DNA of 29,225 bases from an uncultured Mollicutes bacterium. Lineage in GTDB: Bacteria > Bacillota_I > Bacilli_A > RFN20 > CAG-826. Positions 16,023-23,314 of this stretch are shown here, piece by piece (the stretch's first letter is position 1; each line of letters begins with the position of its first letter). The position numbers and the translations under genes are program-made. The notes below the pieces were generated by a model, which was given only the letters and a program-made list of their open reading frames with translations, had not been told where the DNA came from and ran no database searches. The stretch covers positions 1-29,225 of the forward strand of contig URQK01000008.1 in assembly GCA_900549975.1 (NCBI GenBank), written 5' to 3'.

Positions 16023-16295
16023 CTAATCTTTTAAACATCAGATAGGAATAACAAATACGCCATCGCCTCTTTTATATCCAAACTGGCTTCTAGTTATCAA
16101 AATTTTTAAATCAGGTAGTCTAAACGAACATTGTTTTTTTTAATTATATTCATTAATCAATCTTTCGATTTTACATAGATGTTTTGCAGTTGTAGTTTTA
16201 CCACATCCTTTAGGCCCAACAATCAAAGTCGCACAAAATGCCTCTAATTTTAATTTTAACAATTTGTCTGCAATTCTTTTTTTGTAATTTTTCAT
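16023..16295 (-). pseudogene. Deleted remnant of a DUF4143-type ATPase
   Basis: From the ATG at 16295 (GGTGAT before it) the frame reads MKNYKKRIADKLLKLKLEAF, then ATLIVGPKGCGKTTTAKHL with a Walker A motif, and stops at TAA after about 50 codons. In the same frame, right after, come RLPDLKILITRSQFGYKR and GDGVFVIPI, then TGA, CLKD and TAG. The first part is the N-terminus and the second part the extreme C-terminus of the AAA_14/DUF4143 ATP-binding proteins, normally about 400-450 aa. So most of the gene, including Walker B and the DUF4143 nuclease-like domain, was deleted, and two stops were acquired. The gene is non-functional. Family assignment rests on recognised end motifs only. Confidence 0.7.
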
Positions 16296-16325
16296 ATGCC
16301 ATCACCAATATCATTATATATGTAA

Positions 16326-16394
16326 CTTGACACATTTGTGGTATTTTGTTTAACACATTTGTGCTATTTAACTTGACACATTTGTTATAGTAAA
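16326..16394. repeat. Three 23-bp tandem repeats with a CACAnnTGTG dyad core
   Basis: Units start at 16326, 16349 and 16372, an exact 23-nt period. The shared core is ACACATTTGT, and units 1 and 2 complete the dyad CACA-TT-TGTG. A 16-nt stretch (AACTTGACACATTTGT) is identical at 16324 and 16370. They lie 29-99 nt upstream of the broken ATPase gene, close to a TATAAT on the minus strand (16313-16318). The array resembles an operator or iteron cluster. The TTGACA strings on the plus strand have no -10 partner. Confidence 0.75.
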
Positions 16395-16450
16395 TGCTCG
16401 AACTATAGAATATAATTTATGATATTATTAATCGCTTCAATAACAAGTAT

Positions 16451-16476
16451 AAAAAAAATGATGCTCACGCACCATT
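16451..16476 (-). terminator. Intrinsic terminator of the asnS unit
   Basis: The minus-strand stem AATGGTGC/GCATCATT (one G-U pair, loop GTGA) is followed by eight T residues (16458-16451). It overlaps the stop codon of the preceding gene. Confidence 0.85.
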
Positions 16477-17494
16477 AATTTTTAACATCAATAATATAAG
16501 TCATCTTGCCTACAAAATGTTCACTTTTGAATTGATAAGGGTATCCTTTGCTATTAGCGTATCCCGCCATTGCAAGAATAAAATCATCATCTTTTCCGCC
16601 AGTATTTTCAAATTTTGACCAAGTATAAGATATATTTTCATTATTAGTAGTATCTTTATCAACTAATTTAATAATAGTTCTTGCATTATATTCATAAGCT
16701 TGATTATAACTAGCGCTATCGAGACGTTCGATTTTAGCATTTGGTAATAATTCGCTAATTTTTGTATTTACTTTTTGATAATCTTCATCACTACCAATTA
16801 CTAATGCATCAACATATCCTTCTGGTAATCCATAAACATAATCAATATTCATTAAAAATGCTGGATTGTCTTTATATGCATAAATAGTGGATTTAACTCT
16901 TCTACCATCTTTATCTGGTAAAGAATAATTAACATACTGCATTTCTAAACCATTATTAATTTTAAGTATTTTTCCCATATCATTAATACCAACGGAATCT
17001 ATATAAAAGAAATAATCTCCTAAAGGTAAAGCATTTTTGGAGTTATCATAAAATATATTAACACCAGTATTAAAATATTGATTAATACCTACATAATTTA
17101 AAGAAATGTCTTTAACTAGATTATTTTTGTTCTCTTGCACTTTTGCCAATTGAACGTTTTCATAAAGATCTAAATTATCTATATCAAAATTGCCTTTTGT
17201 AAATAAAATATAATCTCCATATATTGCAAAATCGCCGCCAATAACATCTTCATCGCTTTTAATATATTGCTTATATATTTCTAATGATTCTTTAGGACTT
17301 TTATCCTTTAAAGGGACCAAACCCTCAACACGTTTAGAAGCATCGACTAAATCAACAATACTTGCACCGATATTAAAAGCCAAATATCCAAATAGGACAA
17401 AATTAATAGCAATTAAAAGGCCACGTACACGACGTTTTGCTTTTAATTTAGTAACTAATTCTTCATCACTTACTTCAGTTATTAATTCAGCCAT
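16475..17494 (-). CDS. Membrane-anchored extracytoplasmic protein, unknown function
   Basis: I do not recognise this 339-aa protein. It has a basic cytoplasmic N-terminus (KLKAKRRVRG, about 16-25), one hydrophobic segment (about 26-50, LLIAINFVLFGYLAF), and a long hydrophilic C-terminal region with mixed alpha/beta character (for example FAIYGDYILFTKGNF, ALPLGDYFFYIDSVG, TYIIDVKN at the end), expected outside the cell as a type II anchored protein. There are no cysteines and no obvious catalytic motif. The start follows AGAAGGAG, 12 nt after the asnS stop, so it is co-transcribed with asnS and ends at an overlapping terminator. The link to AsnRS may be only positional. Confidence 0.75.
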   Translation of the reverse strand: MAELITEVSDEELVTKLKAKRRVRGLLIAINFVLFGYLAFNIGASIVDLVDASKRVEGLVPLKDKSPKESLEIYKQYIKSDEDVIGGDFAIYGDYILFTKGNFDIDNLDLYENVQLAKVQENKNNLVKDISLNYVGINQYFNTGVNIFYDNSKNALPLGDYFFYIDSVGINDMGKILKINNGLEMQYVNYSLPDKDGRRVKSTIYAYKDNPAFLMNIDYVYGLPEGYVDALVIGSDEDYQKVNTKISELLPNAKIERLDSASYNQAYEYNARTIIKLVDKDTTNNENISYTWSKFENTGGKDDDFILAMAGYANSKGYPYQFKSEHFVGKMTYIIDVKN

Positions 17495-17506
17495 ACTTTA
17501 CTCCTT

Positions 17507-18898
17507 CTAGAATTTTAAATTGTTTGGTGTTCTTGGGAATGGTTGAACATCACGGATGTTACCCATACCTGTTACATACATTAATAAGCGGTCAAAACCA
17601 ATACCAAATCCAGCATGTTTACAACCACCATATCTTCTTAAATCTAAGTACCATTCTAATCCTTCGGTTTTCATTCCGATTTCATGCATTCTATTTAATA
17701 AGACATCATACCTTTCTTCACGTTGGCTTCCGCCTACTAATTCACCAACATTTGGTACTAATAAGTCACAAGCCGCAACTGTCTTATTATCATCATTAAC
17801 ACGCATATAGAATGCTTTAATGTCTTTTGGATAATCTGTTAAGAAAACAGGTCCTTTAATAACTTGTTCGGTAATATAACGTTCATGTTCACTTTGTAAA
17901 TCCATGCCCCAGTAAATATTATCGTTATCAAATTTGTGTCCATCTTCTTTAGCTTTTTGAAGTTCACAAATTGCTTCAGTATATGGCATTCTCTTGAAAT
18001 GAGAGTTCTTAACATGATTTAAACGTTCAATTAAAGTTTTATCAATCATAGCGTTAAAGAAATTAATTTCTTCTTCACAATTTTCCATAACATAATTAAT
18101 GCAGAATTTAATACAATCTTCAATTAAATCCATATCGTCTTCCAAATCTGCAAAAGCAATTTCTGGTTCAATCATCCAGAATTCAGAAGCATGACGAACA
18201 GTATTAGAACGTTCCGCTCTAAAAGTTGGACCAAATGTATAAACATCACGATATGCTAAAGCAAATGCTTCAACTTGTAATTGACCAGATACAGATAAAC
18301 AAGCTGGTTTACCAAAGAAAGATTTTGGATCTTTATCATTAGTAACTACATTAAATGTTTCACCAGCACCTTCAGCGTCATTACTTGTAATGATTGGTGT
18401 ATGGACATAAATAAATCCTTGAGATTGGAAGAATTCATGAATAGCCATTGATAAAACACTACGAACACGGAATACTGCAGAGAAAGTATTTGTACGTGGT
18501 CTTAAATGTGCAATGTCACGTAAAAATTCAAAGCTATGACGTTTCTTTTGAAGTGGATAATCTTCATCTACTCCGCCTTCTAATTCAATAGAAGTTAAAT
18601 GAATTTCAAAGGGTTGTTTCATTTCTGGAGTTAAGACAAATTTACCAACAATATGGATACTAGATCCTGTTGAAAAGTGAGAAATCTCCACGAAGTTGTC
18701 TAATACTTCTTTATCATAAACGATTTGAGCATTTTTAAAATATGTTCCATCGTTTAATTCAATAAAGCCAATTGAGCCATTATTACGATTAGTTCTAATC
18801 CAACCTTCTAGTTCTACATCAGCTATTGATTCTTTTTCAAATGCATCTCCAAATTTGCATGTTTCATATAATTCTCTTACTGTTTTAAATTCGACCAT
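17507..18898 (-). CDS. asnS: Asparaginyl-tRNA synthetase
   Basis: AsnS charges tRNA(Asn) with asparagine. The 463-aa class IIb synthetase has the N-terminal OB fold for anticodon binding (VELEGWIRTNRNNGSIGFI, about 28-46), the AsxRS motif with FIYVHTPIITSNDAEGAGE, class II motif 2 FRAERSNTVRHASEFWMIEP and motif 3 GFGIGFDRLLMYVTG near the C-terminus, followed by the typical end FPRTPNNLKF. The EGAGE loop and the length favour AsnRS over AspRS. The leader is only about 20-30 nt, too short for a T-box. Because AsnRS is present, the GatCAB complex encoded nearby is not needed for Asn-tRNA(Asn); this is inference. Confidence 0.95.
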   Translation of the reverse strand: MVEFKTVRELYETCKFGDAFEKESIADVELEGWIRTNRNNGSIGFIELNDGTYFKNAQIVYDKEVLDNFVEISHFSTGSSIHIVGKFVLTPEMKQPFEIHLTSIELEGGVDEDYPLQKKRHSFEFLRDIAHLRPRTNTFSAVFRVRSVLSMAIHEFFQSQGFIYVHTPIITSNDAEGAGETFNVVTNDKDPKSFFGKPACLSVSGQLQVEAFALAYRDVYTFGPTFRAERSNTVRHASEFWMIEPEIAFADLEDDMDLIEDCIKFCINYVMENCEEEINFFNAMIDKTLIERLNHVKNSHFKRMPYTEAICELQKAKEDGHKFDNDNIYWGMDLQSEHERYITEQVIKGPVFLTDYPKDIKAFYMRVNDDNKTVAACDLLVPNVGELVGGSQREERYDVLLNRMHEIGMKTEGLEWYLDLRRYGGCKHAGFGIGFDRLLMYVTGMGNIRDVQPFPRTPNNLKF

Positions 18899-18927
18899 AA
18901 ATTTATTCCTTCCTCTTCACAAATATT

Positions 18928-18936
18928 ATTATATCA
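18928..18936 (-). promoter_or_regulatory. Extended -10 promoter of asnS
   Basis: TGATATAAT on the minus strand matches a perfect extended -10 (TGnTATAAT), 30 nt upstream of the asnS ATG. No good -35 hexamer is present, as expected for this promoter type. Confidence 0.6.
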
Positions 18937-18972
18937 TTGCAATATTAATTTGCCATTAATAATATTAAATTA

Positions 18973-19986
18973 TTAAAATTTTCTAAATTCATCAATTTTC
19001 CAACTTGGATCAACCGAAATTGATAAGTCAGCAAAAACTTGTTCATCATATAATCTTGATGCCACTTTTGCAATCATTGCAGCATTATCGGTACAACACC
19101 ACATTGGCGGGATAATAACATCAATACCCGTATCATCTAAACGGCTAACAATTTCTTTACGTAAATATGAGTTTGCGGATACTCCACCAGCAAGTACAAC
19201 TTGTTTAACATCATATTCTTTTACTGCACGAAGTGATTTTTCTAAAATCATACCAATTGCTACTTCTTGGAATGAGCAACATAAATCTGGAATATTAATT
19301 TTTTCACCTTTTTGTTCCATATTATGTGCCATATTGATAATGCTTGTTTTTAATCCTGAATATGAAAAATCATAAGATTTATCATGTAAAGGTGTTGGCA
19401 ATTTATAAGTATGATGTCCTTCTTTAGCATATTTATCTATTGGAATACCACCCGGATAAGGTAGACCCATAACACGCGCTACTTTGTCATAACATTCCCC
19501 AATTGCATCATCTTTAGTTTCACCAATGATTTCAAAATCAAGGTGCTTACGCATAATGACAAGTTCAGTATTACCACCACTTACAACAATAGCAAGCAAT
19601 GGAAACTTTAATGGTTTAACATATTCATTTGCGTATATATGTCCTGCTAAATGGTGGACGGGAATTAAAGGTTTGTTATATAAAAGCGCAATGGTTTTTG
19701 CGGCTTGTATACCAACATGTAAAGCGCCAATTAATCCTGGGCCTCTTGTCATCGCTACCGCACTAATATCTTCTAACTTAATATTAGCTTTATCAAGTGC
19801 TTCTTTTAAGACAATAGTAATATTTTCAGCGTGAAGTCTAGAAGCAATTTCAGGCATTACTCCACCATATTTTGTATGTACTTCAATTTGGGTAGAAACA
19901 ACATTAGCTAATAATTCATCATCTTTAATAATTGCTACTGCAGTTTCATCACACGAAGACTCAATAGCTAAAATAATTTTAGACAT
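18973..19986 (-). CDS. tsaD: tRNA threonylcarbamoyladenosine transferase TsaD
   Basis: TsaD transfers the threonylcarbamoyl group from threonylcarbamoyl-AMP to A37 of ANN-decoding tRNAs, working with TsaB and TsaE. The 337-aa protein has the ASKHA-fold signature ILAIESSCDETA at the N-terminus, MTRGPGLIGAL (about 79-89), the metal-binding HHLAGH (His at about 112 and 116), VSGGNTELV, GECYDKVARVMGLPYPGG, and CTDNAAMIA near the C-terminus with the metal-ligand Asp. The ATG at 19986 has AGGTGA before it and lies inside the end of rimI (8-nt overlap); an open GTG at 19995 is part of that ribosome-binding site. It is the last gene of the tsaE-tsaB-rimI-tsaD operon. Confidence 0.96.
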   Translation of the reverse strand: MSKIILAIESSCDETAVAIIKDDELLANVVSTQIEVHTKYGGVMPEIASRLHAENITIVLKEALDKANIKLEDISAVAMTRGPGLIGALHVGIQAAKTIALLYNKPLIPVHHLAGHIYANEYVKPLKFPLLAIVVSGGNTELVIMRKHLDFEIIGETKDDAIGECYDKVARVMGLPYPGGIPIDKYAKEGHHTYKLPTPLHDKSYDFSYSGLKTSIINMAHNMEQKGEKINIPDLCCSFQEVAIGMILEKSLRAVKEYDVKQVVLAGGVSANSYLRKEIVSRLDDTGIDVIIPPMWCCTDNAAMIAKVASRLYDEQVFADLSISVDPSWKIDEFRKF

Positions 19987-20428
19987 TTTGTTCACCTACT
20001 TCTTTAATCATGAATTTGGCATCATCGCCATTATCATAATAGCCTTTTTTAATTAGGGCTTCTTTAAAACCAAACTTTTCATATAAAGCAATTGCTTTAT
20101 CATTTTGAGTTCTTACTTCTAATGTAATCTTATTTACTCCGGCATTAGTCACACGATTAATCATATCTTGCATTAACACTTGACCAATACCTTTTTTTCT
20201 TAAAGAACTTAAGACCGCAATTTGATTAACTTGCGCAACATCAAACGTTATCCAAAAATCAATAAATCCGCATATAACGCCTTCGTAATCAGCAACAAGT
20301 AATATGGCATAAGGATTTTCATTTAATTCGTAATTAAATTGTTTTTCGTTCCAAGGAGATATAAAACTATCATTTTCAATCGCTAAGACTTTATTTAAGT
20401 CTTTTTTTGTCATTGGACGTATTAACAT
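19979..20428 (-). CDS. rimI: Ribosomal-protein-alanine N-acetyltransferase RimI family
   Basis: The 149-aa GNAT acetyltransferase carries the acetyl-CoA-binding motif LRKKGIGQVLMQDMI (about 76-90, R/Q-x-x-G-x-G/A) and the C-terminal family signature TLEVRTQNDKAIALYEKFGFKE (written in parts: LEVRTQN and AIALYEKFGF). RimI acetylates the N-terminal alanine of ribosomal protein S18; in Firmicutes it is regularly encoded between tsaB and tsaD, as here. It starts 2 nt after tsaB, with AAGGA in the end of that gene, and its stop lies within tsaD. Confidence 0.92.
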   Translation of the reverse strand: MLIRPMTKKDLNKVLAIENDSFISPWNEKQFNYELNENPYAILLVADYEGVICGFIDFWITFDVAQVNQIAVLSSLRKKGIGQVLMQDMINRVTNAGVNKITLEVRTQNDKAIALYEKFGFKEALIKKGYYDNGDDAKFMIKEVGEQNV

Positions 20429-20430
20429 AA

Positions 20431-21015
20431 TTAGTCCTTCATATAAATTGGTGTAGCACCTAAAGAATTCTTTGTTGGGGCAATGTAATCAATAAGAGAA
20501 ATCATCTCTTGTAAGACATTACTATCTTTGCCTTTAATACCAAGGTGATTGGTATTACCACAAATAACATAATCTTTATGAGCTTCAATATATTGTTTTA
20601 ATTCATCGTTTTTCATAATTGTGTCTTTTAAAATAATTTTATCATTTTCATAAACACCAACATAACTACGATTACTTCTTGCGTTAATAATACAAATTGA
20701 TGGTTTACTTCCATCTTTTAAGATTTGTAACGATGATACTAAGTATAACGATATATTTAACGCTAACGCCATAACTTTAGCGATAGTTAAAGAAATTCTT
20801 ACGCCGGTATATGAGCCAGGTCCAATGCCACACATAACGCTATCAATATCTTTTCTAGTTACATTATTTCTTTTTAAAATCTTTTCTAATTCTACAATCA
20901 TTAACTCACTTTGCCTTTGCCAAGCTTCATATTGAATAAAGTCAATTAATTGATGATCTTTAGCTAAACCAACTGCTAAATTACAATCTGAACTATCTAA
21001 TAAAATAGTATACAT
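20431..21015 (-). CDS. tsaB: t6A biosynthesis protein TsaB
   Basis: TsaB is the non-catalytic partner that binds TsaD and supports t6A formation. The 194-aa protein has the N-terminal ASKHA strand YTILLDSSDCNLAVGL, the helix region RQSELMIVELEKIL, and the family motif GIGPGSYTGVRISLTIAK (about 67-84). Known TsaB proteins are about 220-240 aa, so this one is slightly short at the C-terminus. The start shares one base with the tsaE stop (TAATG) and has AGGGGGG as ribosome-binding site. Confidence 0.93.
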   Translation of the reverse strand: MYTILLDSSDCNLAVGLAKDHQLIDFIQYEAWQRQSELMIVELEKILKRNNVTRKDIDSVMCGIGPGSYTGVRISLTIAKVMALALNISLYLVSSLQILKDGSKPSICIINARSNRSYVGVYENDKIILKDTIMKNDELKQYIEAHKDYVICGNTNHLGIKGKDSNVLQEMISLIDYIAPTKNSLGATPIYMKD

Positions 21016-21485
21016 TACTTTTGCCCCCCTAAGAGTTTATCAAATAATGGCTGATAAGCATTATTATTTGAAGAAATATTAATAATACGCGTATTCAAAT
21101 CTTTATTTAATATTTCAATGTTTAAAGATATATTTTCATCGATTTTTTCACTAATAAAATTTGGCCATTCAATCAAACAAATGCCATTACCTTCGATGAA
21201 TTCTTCTAGTCCTAAATCTTTATTTGTGCCTTCTTCTAAGCGATAAGCATCAATGTGATATAAAGGTAATGTTCCATGAAAGTAACATTTCATAATATTA
21301 AAAGTTGGAGATGATACTTTATCTGTAATATTTAACCCCTTAGCAATACCAGAAGATAAAGTCGTTTTACCTGCGCCTAAATCACCAGTTAAAGTAATTA
21401 CTGATCCACGAAATAAAAATGGAATTAAACTTTTTCCAAATTTAATAGTTTCCTCTTTTGATTTACTTACAAATGAATAATACAT
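21015..21485 (-). CDS. tsaE: tRNA t6A biosynthesis ATPase TsaE
   Basis: TsaE is the ATPase that resets the TsaBD complex between cycles. From the ATG at 21485 (GGGTGAG before it) the protein has 156 aa: Walker A TLTGDLGAGKTTL (about 31-43), the switch region VSSPTFNIM (about 58-66), PLYHIDAYRLE with the conserved aspartate, and CLIEWPNFI, which is the IEW motif that defines the family. A start at 21506 is open but has no ribosome-binding site. This is the first gene of the t6A operon, under the promoter at 21509-21517. The enzyme that makes threonylcarbamoyl-AMP (TsaC/Sua5) is not in the window. Confidence 0.95.
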   Translation of the reverse strand: MYYSFVSKSKEETIKFGKSLIPFLFRGSVITLTGDLGAGKTTLSSGIAKGLNITDKVSSPTFNIMKCYFHGTLPLYHIDAYRLEEGTNKDLGLEEFIEGNGICLIEWPNFISEKIDENISLNIEILNKDLNTRIINISSNNNAYQPLFDKLLGGQK

Positions 21486-21508
21486 ATACTCACCCACTTC
21501 GAGCAATT

Positions 21509-21528
21509 ATTATATCATACTTGATATA
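21509..21528 (-). promoter_or_regulatory. Extended -10 promoter of the t6A operon overlapping an inverted repeat
   Basis: TGATATAAT (minus, 21517-21509) is a perfect extended -10, 23 nt before the tsaE ATG. The perfect 7-bp inverted repeat TATATCA-TACT-TGATATA (21511-21528) covers it, so a repressor could block it; AT-rich chance symmetry is the alternative. Confidence 0.5.
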
Positions 21529-21663
21529 AAATGTATCTATTTGTTAGAATTTTTATCTTAAATTTTTGAGGAAATTTCCTTGATTTTTTATAATTTGTTT
21601 GTCGTGTTTTAACTTCATTGCTTCTATTAAACAAACCACACTCCAAATTTTCAGTTTTCTAAT

Positions 21664-21703
21664 CATTAGATATTTTGCGGGTAAACCCATAAAATTTCTA
21701 ATG
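21664..21703. repeat. 40-nt imperfect hairpin between divergent genes
   Basis: Arms 21664-21681 and 21686-21703 pair over 18 positions (CATTAGA, ATTTTG, GGG against CCC, TAAAAT, TCTAATG) with two mismatches and one G-U pair; loop TAAA. It has no T tract on either strand, so it is not an ordinary terminator. The rest of the 21529-21803 gap holds no gene that I can see. Confidence 0.5.
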
Positions 21704-21803
21704 CATATAAATTTTTAATCGTTTAAATTGAAAAATCACAAGATGAATTTTATATACTTTATTTCATTATTTTTATCAAAACACTTTAAGAATGTCCAGT
21801 TTT

Positions 21804-21812
21804 TGCTATACT
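21804..21812 (+). promoter_or_regulatory. Extended -10 promoter of the zinc-ribbon protein gene
   Basis: TGCTATACT is an extended -10 element 18 nt before the ATG at 21830. A weak -35 candidate, TTTAAG, lies 16 nt upstream of TATACT. Confidence 0.55.
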
Positions 21813-21829
21813 ATAAGTGGGTGATAAAT

Positions 21830-22303
21830 ATGAAAAGTCATAATAAGAAAAAATTGACTATTAGATTTTGTGGATTTGTTTTATTAGCTGTTGGATTAGT
21901 ATTTACAATAATATTCTTTGTATCATTTTTTAATGCTATGAACTCAGCATCTAAGCCAAAATTATTTTGGTGTTCATTTGTAGGATTACCTACTCTAGCA
22001 GTTGGACTTATGCTTACAATATTTTCTTACCAAAGAGAATTACATTCGTACATGAAGGATGAATCTATGCCTGTATTTAAAGAAGGATATCGCGATATGC
22101 ATAGCGAAATAAACGATTTTGCTAAAACTATGCGCGGAGAAGAAACTGAAAAAATCTGTCCTAATTGCGGTGCTAAAAATGAATTTGCTAATAATTACTG
22201 CAAAAAGTGTGGCAAAAAATTACAAAATAAAGTTTGTCCAAAATGCCAAAATGAAGTTGATTGTGACGCCACATTTTGTCCTAAGTGTGGAGAAAGATTA
22301 TAA
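21830..22303 (+). CDS. Membrane protein with two C-terminal zinc ribbons
   Basis: From the ATG at 21830 (GGGTGA before it) the product has 157 aa. After a basic start (MKSHNKKKLTIRF) come two hydrophobic segments (about 14-36 and 46-65), a linker (SYQRELHSYMKDESMPVFKE is its first part), and two zinc ribbons: CPNCG-CKKCG (about 109-128) and CPKCQ-CPKCG (about 136-155), each with four cysteines in C-x-x-C pairs. Zinc ribbons of this kind are mostly scaffold or protein-contact modules; no function can be named. The frame is open further upstream, but those codons include the promoter and lack a ribosome-binding site. FNR follows 18 nt later on the same strand. Confidence 0.8.
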   Translation: MKSHNKKKLTIRFCGFVLLAVGLVFTIIFFVSFFNAMNSASKPKLFWCSFVGLPTLAVGLMLTIFSYQRELHSYMKDESMPVFKEGYRDMHSEINDFAKTMRGEETEKICPNCGAKNEFANNYCKKCGKKLQNKVCPKCQNEVDCDATFCPKCGERL

Positions 22304-22321
22304 AAATTAGGAGACTATTTT

Positions 22322-23206
22322 ATGTTTGATGTTATTGTTGTTGGTGCGGGGCCAATTGGTTTAAACACCGCTATTAAAGTTAGCGAAGAAGGTAAATCTG
22401 TTTTAATTATTGAAGCAGAAGATTTTTTAGGCGGACAATTAACTAGATTATATCCAGAAAAAGAAATTGTTGATATAAAAGGCATTCCATCTATTAAAGC
22501 AAAAGACTATATTGCTTCTCTTGTTAGTAAAGTAAATAGTCAAGATAAAATTGAAGTTAAACTTAGTGAAAGAGTAAACGAAATTAAAGACCATATAGTT
22601 GTTACTAATAAAGGGCAATATGAAGCTAAATATATTGTCATTACTATTGGTTTAGGAACTACTACTCCTCGTCCAATGGGACTAGAAGGAGAAAAAGAAT
22701 GTTCGAATATTTTATATTCACTTCAAAGTCTTGAAACTTTAAAAAATAAAGAGGTACTAGTCCTTGGTGGTGGAGATTCTGCCTTAGATTGGACAAAAGA
22801 AATATCCAATATTTCTGATCACGTCACTATTATTCATCGTCGTAAAGAATTCCGTGGCGATTTTAATACTATTAAAGATATTAAAAATGTCATTGTTAAA
22901 ACACCGTTTATTCCTGTTAAAATTATTAAAGTCGATAATAAATTAGAAGATTTAGTAATTAAAAATGTTGAAACAAATGAAGAAGAAACTTTACCAGCCG
23001 ACTATGTCTTTATAAATTATGGAAATATTCCAATGGTAAATACTTTTAACTTTACCTCCGTAAATAATGGTTTATCGGTAAATAGCGATTATAAAGTTAA
23101 TGATTTTACATTCGCTATTGGTGATATTGCTCGATACGAATCAAAGAAAAATCGTATTGAACCAGGGTTAGAAGAATTAAATCATATTCTTCCTTTAATT
23201 AAATAA
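22322..23206 (+). CDS. Type-2 ferredoxin-NADP reductase (TrxB-like flavoprotein)
   Basis: This 294-aa FAD/NAD(P) oxidoreductase has the FAD-binding VVGAGPIGLNTA at the N-terminus, the type-2 FNR signature GGQLTRLYPEKEIVDIKG (about 38-55), the NADPH-binding GGGDSALDW (about 148-156) with HRRKEFRGD (about 172-180), and the C-terminal FAD motif FAIGDIARYE. Thioredoxin reductases have a redox CxxC in the second domain; it is absent, so electron transfer to ferredoxin or flavodoxin (YumC type) is the better call. The protein ends about 24 residues after FAIGD, whereas typical members are 330-350 aa, so the C-terminal lid is shortened. It starts after AGGAG and ends at the terminator at 23231-23269. 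Confidence 0.88.
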   Translation: MFDVIVVGAGPIGLNTAIKVSEEGKSVLIIEAEDFLGGQLTRLYPEKEIVDIKGIPSIKAKDYIASLVSKVNSQDKIEVKLSERVNEIKDHIVVTNKGQYEAKYIVITIGLGTTTPRPMGLEGEKECSNILYSLQSLETLKNKEVLVLGGGDSALDWTKEISNISDHVTIIHRRKEFRGDFNTIKDIKNVIVKTPFIPVKIIKVDNKLEDLVIKNVETNEEETLPADYVFINYGNIPMVNTFNFTSVNNGLSVNSDYKVNDFTFAIGDIARYESKKNRIEPGLEELNHILPLIK

Positions 23207-23230
23207 ATTATAATAAACTTCAAACAAATT

Positions 23231-23269
23231 AAACACTATTAGTTAAGAATCTTTGCTAATGGTGTTTTT
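23231..23269 (+). terminator. Intrinsic terminator of the FNR unit
   Basis: The stem AAACACTATTAG/CTAATGGTGTTT (23231-23242 with 23256-23267, one T-G pair) is followed by TTTTT on the plus strand. Confidence 0.85.
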
Positions 23270-23277
23270 AAATTATT

Positions 23278-23314
23278 AAAAAATCCGCGTGAGTTTACAT
23301 AAACACCCCGCGGA
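23278..23314 (-). terminator. Intrinsic terminator of the candidate small RNA
   Basis: On the minus strand TCCGCG pairs with CGCGGA (23309-23314 with 23284-23289), with an inner GTTT/AAAC stem, followed by six T residues (23283-23278). It is the most GC-rich stem of the window. Confidence 0.85.

Noticed and set aside
16326..16394. CRISPR array
   Set aside because: The units are contiguous 23-bp tandem repeats without spacers, and no cas gene is present.
16327..16401. Plus-strand promoters from the TTGACA strings in the repeats
   Set aside because: No -10 element at 16-18 nt from either copy, and no plus-strand gene follows.
18899..18972. T-box leader for asnS
   Set aside because: The start site implied by the extended -10 leaves only about 25 nt of leader, far too short for a T-box.
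21569..21585. AGGAAATTTCCT palindrome followed by T residues as a terminator
   Set aside because: The stem would have only four pairs around an AATT loop, and no plus-strand gene ends upstream.
22322..23206. Thioredoxin reductase
   Set aside because: No CxxC pair in the NADPH domain, and the GGQL-x-x-LYPEK signature is that of type-2 ferredoxin-NADP reductases.
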